DNA of 24,476 bases from Betaproteobacteria bacterium. GTDB lineage: Bacteria > Pseudomonadota > Gammaproteobacteria > Burkholderiales > SG8-41. A program made the translations under genes and the position numbers. Location: positions 1 through 24,476 of the forward strand of contig JACOVL010000067.1 in assembly GCA_016177355.1 (NCBI GenBank), given 5' to 3'. Of the stretch, positions 1 to 7,631 are shown piece by piece; position 1 is the stretch's first letter, and every line of letters begins with the position of its first letter. The notes under the pieces are model-generated. The model was given only the letters and a program-made list of their open reading frames with translations. It was not told the origin of the DNA and ran no database searches.

Positions 1-27
1 AACGGCGAGTACATCGAGCGGGCCTGA
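1..27 (+). CDS. Possible C-terminal end of a truncated plus-strand gene
   Basis: The first 27 bases read in frame as eight residues, NGEYIERA, followed by TGA. This could be the 3' end of a gene that starts outside the window and runs convergently towards nagZ. The stretch is too short to identify any family, and an open frame of eight codons can arise by chance. No function is proposed. Confidence 0.3.
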   Translation, partial: NGEYIERA

Positions 28-52
28 GCCGTGCCCGATGGCCGCGCCGGGA

Positions 53-68
53 GGACGATCCGTCGTCC
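53..68. terminator. Small hairpin between convergent ends
   Basis: A perfect inverted repeat, GGACGA and TCGTCC with a 4-base loop, lies about 12 bases past the nagZ stop codon and also downstream of the possible plus-strand gene end at 27. No T-run follows on either strand, so it is not a classical intrinsic terminator. It may only protect 3' ends or be incidental. Confidence 0.3.
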
Positions 69-80
69 AGCGACGCTGTG

Positions 81-1151
81 TCAGGCGCCGAGCGGAAGTT
101 CACCGTCCCGCGCGCCGATGCCGGCGATGGCATGCAGCGCCTGCGTATATCGCGCCTCTTCACGCAGCTTCACCATGTCCCCGGCATGCTGCCTGCCATG
201 CATGCGGGCGAGACGCGCCAGGGCAACCGCCGGCATCGAATAATCGAGCCCGGCATGGAGCTCGTCGACCGCCTGCGGGTCGTTGCAAACCAGCACCATG
301 TCGCAGCCCGCTGCAAGCGCCGTTTGCGCGCGTCCGATCACGCCGCCCGCCACGCTCGCCCCTTCCATGCTGAGATCGTCGCTGAATACGACGCCGTCGA
401 AACCCAGATCGTCGCGCAGCACCCGCTTGAGCCAGGTCGGCGAGAACCCCGCGGGGTGGCTGTCCACCGCGGGGTAAATCACGTGGGCCGGCATGATGCC
501 ATTGAGCCCCGCGCCGATCAGCCGCCGGAACGGCACCAGATCGTTCGTCTCGATCTCGTCGTAGGCGCGTCCGTCCACGGGCACTGCGACGTGGGAGTCG
601 GCGCGGACGTGGCCGTGACCCGGAAAATGCTTGCCGACGCCGCTCATGCCGGCCTGCTTGAATCCCTGCAGCAGCGCGCGCGCCAGTTCGGAGGCCGCCT
701 GCGCATCCGAATGCAGGGCGCGGTCACCGATGACGCTGCTCGCGCCGTGGTCCAGATCGAGCACCGGCGCGAAGCTGAGGTCCACGCCATGGGCGCGCAA
801 CTCCGCGGCCAGCACGAAGCCCGTTGCTTGCGCGAGCTGGCGCGCGTGCTGGGAATCGGCGTCCCATAACCGGCCCAGCTCGCGCATCGCCGGAATCGCG
901 GTGAAACCCTCGCGGAAGCGCTGCACCCTGCCCCCTTCATGGTCTACCGCAATGATCAGCGGGGGATTGCGCAGCGCGTGGATCTCCGCGGTGAGACGCA
1001 CCAGTTGATCGGACCCGGTGTAATTGCGCGAGAACAATATGACGCCGCCAGTCAGCGGGTGCAGAAGACGGCGGCGGTCCTCGTCGGAAAGTCCGCTGCC
1101 TCCGACATCCAGCATCACCGGGCCGAGCGGCATTACGCGCGGCGGGTTCAT
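81..1151 (-). CDS. nagZ: Beta-N-acetylhexosaminidase (glycoside hydrolase family 3)
   Basis: The 356-residue protein is a cytoplasmic NagZ. It removes N-acetylglucosamine from GlcNAc-1,6-anhydromuropeptides during peptidoglycan recycling. The family motif KHFPGHG is at residues 174-180, followed by the Asp185-Ser-His187 catalytic dyad on the mobile loop. The nucleophile aspartate lies in SDDLSM near residues 258-259. There is no signal peptide, as expected for an intracellular recycling enzyme. The ATG at 1151 was chosen because it overlaps the acpS stop as ATGA. The open frame continues upstream inside acpS, but that part does not resemble NagZ. A second ATG six codons further in (1133) also fits the family N-terminus. 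The gene is last in the rpoE-to-nagZ block. In other bacteria NagZ products feed AmpG/AmpR-type beta-lactamase induction; nothing here shows that system. Confidence 0.96.
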   Translation of the reverse strand: MNPPRVMPLGPVMLDVGGSGLSDEDRRRLLHPLTGGVILFSRNYTGSDQLVRLTAEIHALRNPPLIIAVDHEGGRVQRFREGFTAIPAMRELGRLWDADSQHARQLAQATGFVLAAELRAHGVDLSFAPVLDLDHGASSVIGDRALHSDAQAASELARALLQGFKQAGMSGVGKHFPGHGHVRADSHVAVPVDGRAYDEIETNDLVPFRRLIGAGLNGIMPAHVIYPAVDSHPAGFSPTWLKRVLRDDLGFDGVVFSDDLSMEGASVAGGVIGRAQTALAAGCDMVLVCNDPQAVDELHAGLDYSMPAVALARLARMHGRQHAGDMVKLREEARYTQALHAIAGIGARDGELPLGA

Positions 1152-1525
1152 GTTTCGAGCACGACGCACGCGCACGCCAGGCTCATCTCGTCGCTGATCG
1201 TCAGGTGGTGCCCGGTGATGCCGCGGCTCCTTACCAGGTCTTCCAGTCTGGGATGGAACGTGAACCCCGGTTTCCCGGCCCGGTTCTGCACCACGCTGAT
1301 GCACTGGAGCGTGACCGGGTAGCGAAAGCCGGTGCCCATCGCCTTCGAGAAGGCTTCCTTGGCCGCGAACCGGTTGGCGAGAAACAGCACCGGACGCGCC
1401 GTCTTCTGGTAACCAGGCCATTCCGTCCGCGTCAGCACTCGATGCGCGAACCGCTCGCCGTACTTCACCAGCAACCGCTCGACGCGCGCCGGCTCGATGA
1501 CGTCTATGCCGATGCCGTAGATCAT
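1148..1525 (-). CDS. acpS: Holo-[acyl-carrier-protein] synthase
   Basis: The 125-residue AcpS transfers the 4'-phosphopantetheine group from coenzyme A to a serine of apo-ACP, which activates ACP for fatty acid synthesis. The N-terminal GIGIDV motif carries Mg-binding Asp8. The second motif, RFAAKEAFSKA, carries Glu57 and Lys56. Both are at the positions usual for a trimeric AcpS, and the length is normal for the family. The ATG overlaps the pdxJ stop as ATGA (1522-1525), and its own stop overlaps the nagZ start in the same way. Translational coupling along pdxJ-acpS-nagZ is therefore likely. Placement directly after pdxJ is a well-conserved proteobacterial arrangement. The C-terminal TISDE takes the place of the commoner SISHE. 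Confidence 0.97.
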   Translation of the reverse strand: MIYGIGIDVIEPARVERLLVKYGERFAHRVLTRTEWPGYQKTARPVLFLANRFAAKEAFSKAMGTGFRYPVTLQCISVVQNRAGKPGFTFHPRLEDLVRSRGITGHHLTISDEMSLACACVVLET

Positions 1526-2241
1526 CGCGCGGAGTCGATCAACGCCTTCATCTCACGCACCGCCCGCGAGATACCGACGAATACCGATCTGGCCACGATG
1601 GCGTGACCGATGTTGAGTTCACGAATCTCCGGCATCGCGGCAACCCGCCGCACATTTTCGTAGTTGAGGCCGTGCCCGGCATTGACGTGCAAGCCCTTGC
1701 CGCTGGCGTATCCGGCAGCGGCATGGATCTTCTCGAGTTCTTTCTTCCTCAACCTGGAATGTCCAGCCTCGGCATAACGTCCGGTATGCAGTTCCACCAC
1801 CGGTGCTCCGGCTCTCAGCGCGGCGTCGATCTGGGCCGCGTCGGCATCGATGAACAGAGAAACGCGGATCCCGGATGCGCCCAGATCGCGACAAGCCCGT
1901 TCCACGCGCTTGAAATTACGCGTCACGTCGAGCCCGCCCTCGGTGGTGAGTTCGGCGCGCCGCTCCGGCACCAGGCATACATCGTGCGGCCGTACGCGCC
2001 GGGCAATCGCGATCATTTCGGGGGTTAGCGCCGCTTCCAGGTTCATGCGCGTCCTCAACATCTTACGCAGTGTCTCGACGTCCCGGTCCTGGATGTGCCT
2101 GCGGTCTTCGCGCAGGTGCAGCGTAATGTAGTCCGCCCCCGCATCTTCCGCCGCCAGGGCCGCTTCCACGGGGCTCGGGTAATCCGTTCCGCGCGCCTGC
2201 CGCAGGGTCGCGACATGGTCGATATTGACGCCCAGCAGCAT
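1522..2241 (-). CDS. pdxJ: Pyridoxine 5'-phosphate synthase
   Basis: PdxJ condenses 1-deoxy-D-xylulose 5-phosphate with 3-amino-2-oxopropyl phosphate to form pyridoxine 5'-phosphate, in the DXP-dependent vitamin B6 pathway. The 239-residue TIM-barrel protein starts with the typical GVNIDHVATLRQARGT. It keeps the active-site His42/Arg44 in LHLRED, Glu69 in RMNLEA, and the late histidine in NAGHGLNYENV. The frame also allows a GTG at 2244, but ATG at 2241 is preferred. It overlaps the recO stop by one base (TGATG), and an AGGA lies six bases upstream, whereas the GTG would be only three bases from it. The product cofactor PLP would serve the aminotransferase at 12979-14304 among many other enzymes. 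Confidence 0.97.
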   Translation of the reverse strand: MLLGVNIDHVATLRQARGTDYPSPVEAALAAEDAGADYITLHLREDRRHIQDRDVETLRKMLRTRMNLEAALTPEMIAIARRVRPHDVCLVPERRAELTTEGGLDVTRNFKRVERACRDLGASGIRVSLFIDADAAQIDAALRAGAPVVELHTGRYAEAGHSRLRKKELEKIHAAAGYASGKGLHVNAGHGLNYENVRRVAAMPEIRELNIGHAIVARSVFVGISRAVREMKALIDSAR

Positions 2242-2972
2242 CACAGTTCCTGCAAGTCGCGCAGCAGCTGGCGGGTATGCAGCATCTGATCGTTGAGGTA
2301 ATGATTGATCAACGCGCGCATCAACAACTTGCTCTGTTGCTGCGTGGCGGCGTTTGCGTAATCACCGGCGTGCATATCGAGCAGCGTCCGGCCGGCCAAT
2401 TCTACCCCGTTTCTTCCGGCACCGCGCTCGGCGGACACCGGTCCGCGTTCGATGATGTAGACGTAGCTGCGATCGCTCCTGATCGGCTCGCCGTTTGCGG
2501 CGTCGCGGTCGAGCATGACGGCGTAGCCGAGCTCTCGCAGCAAGCTGATCTCGAACCGCCGCAAGACCGTTTCCCGCTCATGTTGCCCGCCCAGCATGGC
2601 GAGCGTTTCCCGGTAGATCGCGAACAGCCGTTCGTGCGGATCGTCCCTCGGCAGGAGCTTCAGCAGCAGCTCGTTGAGATAAAAACCGCAGATCAGCGAC
2701 TGTCCCTTGAGCGGGGCGTAGGCGCCCTCCCACTCCGCCCTGATCAGCGTGCGAAGTTCCGATTTGCCCGCCCACGACAGCAACAACGGCTGAAAGGACA
2801 GCAACACGCCGTGCAGCGTCGACTTCGAGCGGCGCGCGCCGCGTGCGATCAGCGGCACCCGCCCATGGTCGCGGGTAAACGTCTCCACGACCAGGCTGGT
2901 CTCGCGGAAAGGATACCGGTGGAGGACGAATGCGGGCTGCGCATCCCGGCGGGCTTGGTCCGGGCTCGCCAT
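2241..2972 (-). CDS. recO: DNA repair protein RecO
   Basis: The 243-residue RecO acts in RecFOR-dependent loading of RecA onto SSB-coated single-stranded DNA at gaps. The N-terminal part (about residues 14-90) has the OB-fold pattern FVLHRYPFRETSLVVETF...GRVPLIARGARR. The following helical region contains the conserved FYLNELLLKLLPRDDPHERLF and FEISLLRELGY segments. The Cys4 zinc finger found in RecO of many other phyla is absent, as in most beta- and gammaproteobacteria. Its ATG follows the era stop directly (TAGATG), and its TGA overlaps the pdxJ start by one base, so it sits inside a coupled cluster. Confidence 0.95.
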   Translation of the reverse strand: MASPDQARRDAQPAFVLHRYPFRETSLVVETFTRDHGRVPLIARGARRSKSTLHGVLLSFQPLLLSWAGKSELRTLIRAEWEGAYAPLKGQSLICGFYLNELLLKLLPRDDPHERLFAIYRETLAMLGGQHERETVLRRFEISLLRELGYAVMLDRDAANGEPIRSDRSYVYIIERGPVSAERGAGRNGVELAGRTLLDMHAGDYANAATQQQSKLLMRALINHYLNDQMLHTRQLLRDLQEL

Positions 2973-3887
2973 CTAATCGCCGTACCCCATGCGCCTGAGC
3001 GCGGCCTCGTTTTCGGTCCAGCCCCGCCTCACCTTGACCCAGACCTCGAGGAAGACCTTCCCGCCGAACAGCTGCTCCATGTCCCGGCGCGCCAGCGTGG
3101 CAACCGCCTTGAGCTTCTCCCCGCGTTTCCCGATCACGATCGCTTTTTGCGCGTCCCTTTCGACCGTGATCACGGCATGGATGCGACGCATGCCGCCATC
3201 CAGCTTGAACTCGCCAATTTCCACACCGGCCGCGTACGGTAATTCATCTCCCAGCAGGCGGAACAGCTTCTCGCGCAGCAGCTCGGCGGCAAGAAAGCGC
3301 TCGCTTTCGGTGGTCATTTCGTCCGCATCGTAGAGCCGGGGCCCTGGCGGCAACAGCGCCACCAGCGCATCGAGCAATTCCCCGACTTGCGTGCCCCTGG
3401 CGGCCGAAACCGGCACGATCGCCGCGAAGCCGCGCAACTTCGAAAGTCGCTCGATGAAGGGCAGCAGCAACTTCCTGTCCCGGGTGCGGTCGGTCTTGTT
3501 GATCGCAAGCACCACCGGTATCTGGCGCGGCAACAACTTTCCCACCGCATCGTCCCTTTCGTCAAGCTTGAGCGCCTCCACCATCCACACGATGGCGTCC
3601 ACTCCCTGCACGGAAGCCGTTACGCTGCGGTTCATCATGCGGTTCAGTGCGGACCGATGCTCGGCCTGATAGCCGGGTGTGTCGACGAGCACGATCTGCG
3701 CGTCCGGGCGCGTGATGATGCCGGTGACGCGCTGGCGGGTGGTCTGGGGCTTGCGCGAAGTGATGCTGAGCTTGCAGCCGACGATGCGGTTAAGCAAAGT
3801 GGATTTGCCGACATTGGGCTTGCCGACGATGGCCACGTAGCCGGCGCGATGCGCCGGTTCCGCATTATGCCCGGGTTGCAAGCTCAT
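2973..3887 (-). CDS. era: GTPase Era, 30S ribosomal subunit biogenesis factor
   Basis: Era is an essential GTPase that binds the 3' end of 16S rRNA and helps mature the 30S subunit. The 304-residue protein has G1 GKPNVGKS (22-29), the switch segment RKPQTTRQR, G3 DTPG (69-72), G4 NKTD and G5 VSA. A C-terminal KH RNA-binding domain follows, with the signature IVIGKRGEKLK and the terminal GYGD. The start ATG at 3887 lies 23 bases inside the end of rnc in another frame. The frame stays open further upstream within rnc, but those extra 51 codons do not resemble Era. Overlap with rnc and direct abutment with recO indicate co-translation. Confidence 0.97.
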   Translation of the reverse strand: MSLQPGHNAEPAHRAGYVAIVGKPNVGKSTLLNRIVGCKLSITSRKPQTTRQRVTGIITRPDAQIVLVDTPGYQAEHRSALNRMMNRSVTASVQGVDAIVWMVEALKLDERDDAVGKLLPRQIPVVLAINKTDRTRDRKLLLPFIERLSKLRGFAAIVPVSAARGTQVGELLDALVALLPPGPRLYDADEMTTESERFLAAELLREKLFRLLGDELPYAAGVEIGEFKLDGGMRRIHAVITVERDAQKAIVIGKRGEKLKAVATLARRDMEQLFGGKVFLEVWVKVRRGWTENEAALRRMGYGD

Positions 3888-4536
3888 AGGCCTGGCGCGC
3901 GGCCTCCTGTTCGGCGCTGCGCCGGCTGCTGCCTTCCCCCCGGGACCGGATCCCGAGCCTTGGGACCACGCATTCGACCTGGAACTGCTGCTCGTGCGCT
4001 TCGCCGCGCGTCGCCACGACCGCGTATTGCGGCAGCGCAATCTTGCGCGCCTGCAGGTACTCCTGAAGCAGCGTCTTCGGATCCTTGCCGGTGGCGTCGG
4101 GGTCCAGGGTATCGAGGGTATTTCCGAGCAGGGCGCGGACGACCTCCCGGGCCGCCTCGAAACCGCCGTCGAGAAACGAGGCGCCGATCACCGCCTCGAC
4201 CGCATCGGCCAGCATGGACGGGCGCCGCGCCCCCCCGCTCTTCAATTCCCCCTCGCCGAGTTGCAGTTGACTGCCGAAACCGAACTGCCTGGCGATTGCG
4301 GCAAGCGATTGCTGGTTCACGAGATTTGCGCGCAACCGCGACAGTTCACCTTCGGTGAGGTGCGGGAACCTGGCGTACAGCTCGAAGGCGACGACGCAGT
4401 TGACCACGCTGTCGCCGAGGAACTCGAGACGCTCGTTGTGTTCCGCGCCGCAACTGCGGTGGGTCAGCGCGCGGCGCAGCAACTCGGGAGCGGCGAAACG
4501 GTGACCGATGCTGAGGCCGAAACCCTCCAGATCCAT
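3865..4536 (-). CDS. rnc: Ribonuclease III
   Basis: RNase III cleaves double-stranded RNA, including the rRNA precursor. The 223-residue protein has the catalytic signature NERLEFLGDSV (Glu38, Asp42) and the second acidic motif ADAVEAVIGA in the N-terminal RNase domain. A C-terminal double-stranded-RNA-binding domain runs from about PKTLLQEYLQ to AEQEAARQAYE. ATG 4536 is chosen because MDLEGFG matches the family N-terminus; the frame extends 27 codons upstream, into the end of the DUF4845 gene. The Shine-Dalgarno sequence is weak. In E. coli rnc autoregulates by cleaving its own leader; no obvious long hairpin is visible in the 28-base gap here. Its coupling to era fits a joint role in 16S rRNA maturation. 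Confidence 0.97.
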   Translation of the reverse strand: MDLEGFGLSIGHRFAAPELLRRALTHRSCGAEHNERLEFLGDSVVNCVVAFELYARFPHLTEGELSRLRANLVNQQSLAAIARQFGFGSQLQLGEGELKSGGARRPSMLADAVEAVIGASFLDGGFEAAREVVRALLGNTLDTLDPDATGKDPKTLLQEYLQARKIALPQYAVVATRGEAHEQQFQVECVVPRLGIRSRGEGSSRRSAEQEAARQAYELATRA

Positions 4537-4564
4537 CAAGAGACCGTACCCGGTGCGACAACCT

Positions 4565-4921
4565 TTATTTTGCGGAGGTCGGATAGAAATCCATGCAGGC
4601 CCTGATATTGGCCACAAGCGGCACGCATACGGAATACTCGGCGCTGATCGTAACCGTGTCGCCCTGCTTGTTGATCTGCAGGTCCTTGGAGGTGATCGAC
4701 TTCATGTCCTCGATCATGGCGCGCCGCTCGAACGCCACCTCGATCGGGCGGCGTTGTCCCGTGGCCACTTCAGGGTCATTGGCTATGATCTGGAGTTGTT
4801 TCTTGATGGTGAGATATTCGAGATAAGGTGGGCCGATTTTCATGCCCAGCAGCGCGAGCATTGCCAGCACGATTATCCCGATTATGAATCCGGTCAAGGT
4901 CAAACCTTTTTGTCCGCGCAT
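4565..4921 (-). CDS. DUF4845 single-pass membrane protein with pilin-like N-terminus
   Basis: This 118-residue protein is of the DUF4845 type, regularly found between lepB and rnc in beta- and gammaproteobacteria; its biochemical function is not established. The N-terminus (QKGLTLTGFIIGIIVLAMLA) looks like a type IV prepilin with a short basic leader, a Gly, then a long hydrophobic helix. It lacks the Glu at mature position 5 and a canonical G-F-T-L-x-E site, so pilin processing is doubtful. A soluble domain of about 80 residues with two Cys near the end follows. A good Shine-Dalgarno (AAGGGTGAG) precedes the ATG, 12 bases after the lepB stop. Being next to the signal peptidase gene suggests an envelope role, but that is inference. 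Confidence 0.85.
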   Translation of the reverse strand: MRGQKGLTLTGFIIGIIVLAMLALLGMKIGPPYLEYLTIKKQLQIIANDPEVATGQRRPIEVAFERRAMIEDMKSITSKDLQINKQGDTVTISAEYSVCVPLVANIRACMDFYPTSAK

Positions 4922-4933
4922 GACTCACCCTTC

Positions 4934-5773
4934 TCAGTTGATGAACTGTCCGATACGCCTGAAATTATCGAAATTCCACCAGATCATGAACGCCTTGCCG
5001 ACGATATTGGATTCGGGCACGAACCCCCAGTAACGGCTGTCGCTGCTGCTGTCCCGGTTGTCGCCCATCAGAAAATAATGCCCGGGCGGGACCGTGCAAT
5101 TGAACCCCGCCTCATTGTAGGCACAATTCTCGCGGAAAGGAAACAATCGCACGCCCGACAGATGCACGCTCGGCACCCCTGTTTGCACGAGTATGGCATG
5201 CCGGCGCTCCCCCAGCTGCTCCACCAGGCGTTTCGCGGCGATGAAATTCAATCCCGGTTCGAGGTAATTATACTCGCCGTCGGCAGCCGACTGGATTTCC
5301 CGGTCGTTAATCCACAATCTCTTGTCGCGGTAGGCGACCTTGTCACCGGGCAGCCCGACCACGCGTTTGATGTAATCGAGAGACGGGTTCTCCGGGTAGC
5401 GAAACACCATGACATCACCGCGCAGCGGCTGATTGACTTCGGCAATCTTGAGATTGACGATCGGCAGGCGTATGCCGTACGTGTACTTGTTCACGAGTAT
5501 GAAATCCCCTACCAGCAGCGTCGGCAGCATCGAGCCGGACGGAATCTTGAACGGCTCGACCAGGAACGAGCGCAGCAGGAACACCACCAGGATCACCGGA
5601 AAGAAGCTCTTCGGATATTCGACCCACCACGGCTCGGGGTTTCCCTCGGCGCGCCGCTTGCGCAGCACGGTGTGGTCGAGGAGCCATACCGCCCCCGTGA
5701 CGACCAGCAGCAGGAACATCACGAGCGCGAAGTTGAAACCGACCGACTCGAAGAAGCGCCCCATGTCCCTCAT
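4934..5773 (-). CDS. lepB: Signal peptidase I
   Basis: LepB removes signal peptides from Sec- and Tat-exported proteins on the outer face of the inner membrane. The 279-residue protein has two N-terminal transmembrane segments (about 13-33 and 57-73). The catalytic Ser81 is in PSGSMLPT and the general base Lys136 in DYIKRVVGLPGD. The C-terminal box GDNRDSSSDSRYWG is intact. The ATG at 5773 overlaps the lepA stop as ATGA; a second ATG three codons in (5764) also has purines upstream. The frame is open for 45 more codons inside lepA, but that part is not LepB-like. MucD and RseB in the same cluster carry signal peptides and are likely substrates. Confidence 0.97.
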   Translation of the reverse strand: MRDMGRFFESVGFNFALVMFLLLVVTGAVWLLDHTVLRKRRAEGNPEPWWVEYPKSFFPVILVVFLLRSFLVEPFKIPSGSMLPTLLVGDFILVNKYTYGIRLPIVNLKIAEVNQPLRGDVMVFRYPENPSLDYIKRVVGLPGDKVAYRDKRLWINDREIQSAADGEYNYLEPGLNFIAAKRLVEQLGERRHAILVQTGVPSVHLSGVRLFPFRENCAYNEAGFNCTVPPGHYFLMGDNRDSSSDSRYWGFVPESNIVGKAFMIWWNFDNFRRIGQFIN

Positions 5774-7563
5774 TTGCTCTCCACGCGCAGGATGGCCAGG
5801 AAAGCCTCCTGCGGAATTTCCACGCTGCCCACCTGTTTCATGCGCTTTTTCCCTTCTTTCTGCTTTTCCAGCAGCTTCTTCTTGCGGGTGATGTCTCCGC
5901 CGTAGCACTTGGCGAGCACGTTCTTGCGCATCGCCTTCACCGTCTCGCGCGCGATGATATGCGAGCCGATCGCGGCCTGCACGGCAACATCGAACATCTG
6001 CCGCGGTATAAGCTCGCGCATCTTCACCGCCAGATCGCGCCCGCGATGCCGCGCATTCTCACGATGCACGATCAACGACAGGGCGTCCACCCGGTCCCCG
6101 TTGATCAGGATGTCCAGCCGCACCAGGTCGCCGGCGCGATACTCCAGAAAGTCGTAATCGAGCGAAGCGTAGCCGCGCGAGACCGACTTCAGCCGGTCGA
6201 AGAAATCCATCACCACTTCGTTGAGCGGCATCTCGTAGGTCAGCAGGACCTGGCGGCCCGCGTATTGCATGTTGCGCTGGGCGCCGCGCTTCTGGTTGCA
6301 CAGCGTGATGACCGGCCCCACGTAGTCCTGCGGCACCAGTATGGAGGCCGTGATGATGGGCTCGCGGATTTCTTCTATTTTCGAGGGATCCGGCAACTTC
6401 GAGGGATTCTCGATCTCGATCACGCTGCCATCCCGCAGGGCGACCTGGTAGACCACGGTCGGCGCGGTGGTGATGAGATTCATGCCGTACTCGCGCTCGA
6501 GCCGCTCCTGCACGATGTCGAGATGCAGCAAGCCGAGGAATCCGCAGCGGAAGCCGAAGCCGAGCGCCTGCGAGGATTCCGGCTCGTAGCGCAGCGAAGA
6601 GTCGTTCAGGTGCAGTTTTTCCAGCGCCTCGCGCAGCGCGCCGTACTCGTTTGCATCGACGGGGTACAGGCCGGCGAACACCTGCGGCTTGATCTCCTTG
6701 AAGCCGGGCAGCGGTTCCGCCGCGGGACGCTCCGCGAGCGTCAGCGTGTCGCCGACGCGCGCCGCCTTGAGCTCCTTGATCCCCGCCGTGACGTAGCCGA
6801 CCTCGCCGGCAGCGAGCGTTTCCCTGGTTTTCGCCTTGGGCGTGAACACGCCGACTTGTTCGCACGGGTAGGCGGCGCCGGTGGACATCAGCAGGACGCG
6901 GTCCCTGGGTCTGAGCTCTCCATCGACCACCCGCACCAGCATGACCACGCCGACGTAGTTGTCGAACCAGGAATCGATGATGAGCGCCTTGAGCGGCCGC
7001 TCCCGATCCCCCTCGGGCGGCGGGATGCGGGCGATCACGGCCTCCAGGATGTCGGCAACCCCTTCCCCGGTCTTGGCGCTGACCCGCAATGCGTCCCTGG
7101 CTGGAATGCCGACGATGTCCTCGATCTCGGCGATCACGCGCTCGGGCTCGACCTGAGGCAGGTCCATCTTGTTGAGGACCGGTATCACCTCCACGCCCTG
7201 CTCGGTGGCGGTATAGCAATTGGCCACCGTCTGTGCTTCCACGCCCTGCGATGCATCCACGACCAGAAGCGCGCCCTCGCACGCGGAGAGCGAGCGCGAC
7301 ACCTCGTAGGAAAAATCCACGTGCCCCGGCGTATCGATCAGGTTGAGCTGGTACACACTGCCATCACGGGCGCGGTATTCGAGCGCGGCCGTCTGCGCCT
7401 TGATCGTGATGCCGCGCTCGCGCTCGAGCTCCATCGAATCAAGCACCTGCTCTTCCATTTCGCGCTCGGAGAGGCCTCCGCACAACTGGATAAAGCGGTC
7501 GGCCAGCGTGGACTTGCCGTGGTCGATGTGGGCGATGATGGAGAAGTTGCGAATGCGCTGCAT
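5770..7563 (-). CDS. lepA: Elongation factor 4 (LepA), ribosome-associated translational GTPase
   Basis: LepA/EF4 is a translational GTPase related to EF-G, implicated in 30S biogenesis and in ribosome behaviour under ionic or cold stress. The 597-residue length is close to that of the E. coli protein. G motifs are AHIDHGKST (G1), RGITIKAQ (G2), DTPGHVDF (G3), NKMD (G4) and SAKTG (G5). The C-terminal signature region includes YGGDITRKKKLLEKQKEGKK. The start is uncertain: MQRIRNFSIIAHIDHGKS at 7563 matches the family, but an in-frame ATG at 7593 adds ten residues (MLGAPRAPLS). Neither has a clear Shine-Dalgarno. A perfect GC hairpin (7569-7587) lies just upstream of the inner ATG and would be coding if the outer one is used. 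The lepA stop overlaps lepB. Confidence 0.97.
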   Translation of the reverse strand: MQRIRNFSIIAHIDHGKSTLADRFIQLCGGLSEREMEEQVLDSMELERERGITIKAQTAALEYRARDGSVYQLNLIDTPGHVDFSYEVSRSLSACEGALLVVDASQGVEAQTVANCYTATEQGVEVIPVLNKMDLPQVEPERVIAEIEDIVGIPARDALRVSAKTGEGVADILEAVIARIPPPEGDRERPLKALIIDSWFDNYVGVVMLVRVVDGELRPRDRVLLMSTGAAYPCEQVGVFTPKAKTRETLAAGEVGYVTAGIKELKAARVGDTLTLAERPAAEPLPGFKEIKPQVFAGLYPVDANEYGALREALEKLHLNDSSLRYEPESSQALGFGFRCGFLGLLHLDIVQERLEREYGMNLITTAPTVVYQVALRDGSVIEIENPSKLPDPSKIEEIREPIITASILVPQDYVGPVITLCNQKRGAQRNMQYAGRQVLLTYEMPLNEVVMDFFDRLKSVSRGYASLDYDFLEYRAGDLVRLDILINGDRVDALSLIVHRENARHRGRDLAVKMRELIPRQMFDVAVQAAIGSHIIARETVKAMRKNVLAKCYGGDITRKKKLLEKQKEGKKRMKQVGSVEIPQEAFLAILRVESK

Positions 7564-7568
7564 GGAAA

Positions 7569-7587
7569 GGGGCGCCCGCGGCGCCCC
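7569..7587 (-). promoter_or_regulatory. Perfect GC hairpin at the lepA start
   Basis: The inverted repeat GGGGCGCC-CGC-GGCGCCCC on the plus strand has an 8-bp stem and 3-base loop. On the mRNA strand it is followed by UUUCC and then the lepA AUG at 7563. It could act as a weak terminator or attenuator between mucD and lepA, or hide the ribosome-binding region. If lepA begins at 7593 the hairpin is simply codons 2-10. Confidence 0.55.
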
Positions 7588-7598
7588 AAGCATTTGTA

Positions 7599-7619
7599 AA
7601 TCCGTGATTTTATCGGATT
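7599..7619 (-). promoter_or_regulatory. Second hairpin in the mucD-lepA spacer
   Basis: AATCCG and CGGATT form a 6-bp inverted repeat with a 9-base AT-rich loop, between the mucD stop and lepA. With the hairpin at 7569-7587 it makes two tandem stem-loops in one of the larger gaps of the cluster. A role in differential expression of mucD and lepA is inferred only. Confidence 0.35.
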
Positions 7620-7631
7620 CCGCCCGGGAAA

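Noticed and set aside
1152..1421. 90-codon N-terminal extension of the nagZ frame
   Set aside because: It lies wholly inside acpS and does not resemble NagZ; the ATGA overlap supports the start at 1151.
5959..7599. 546-residue plus-strand open frame opposite lepA
   Set aside because: It is antisense to a highly conserved GTPase and its translation resembles no family.
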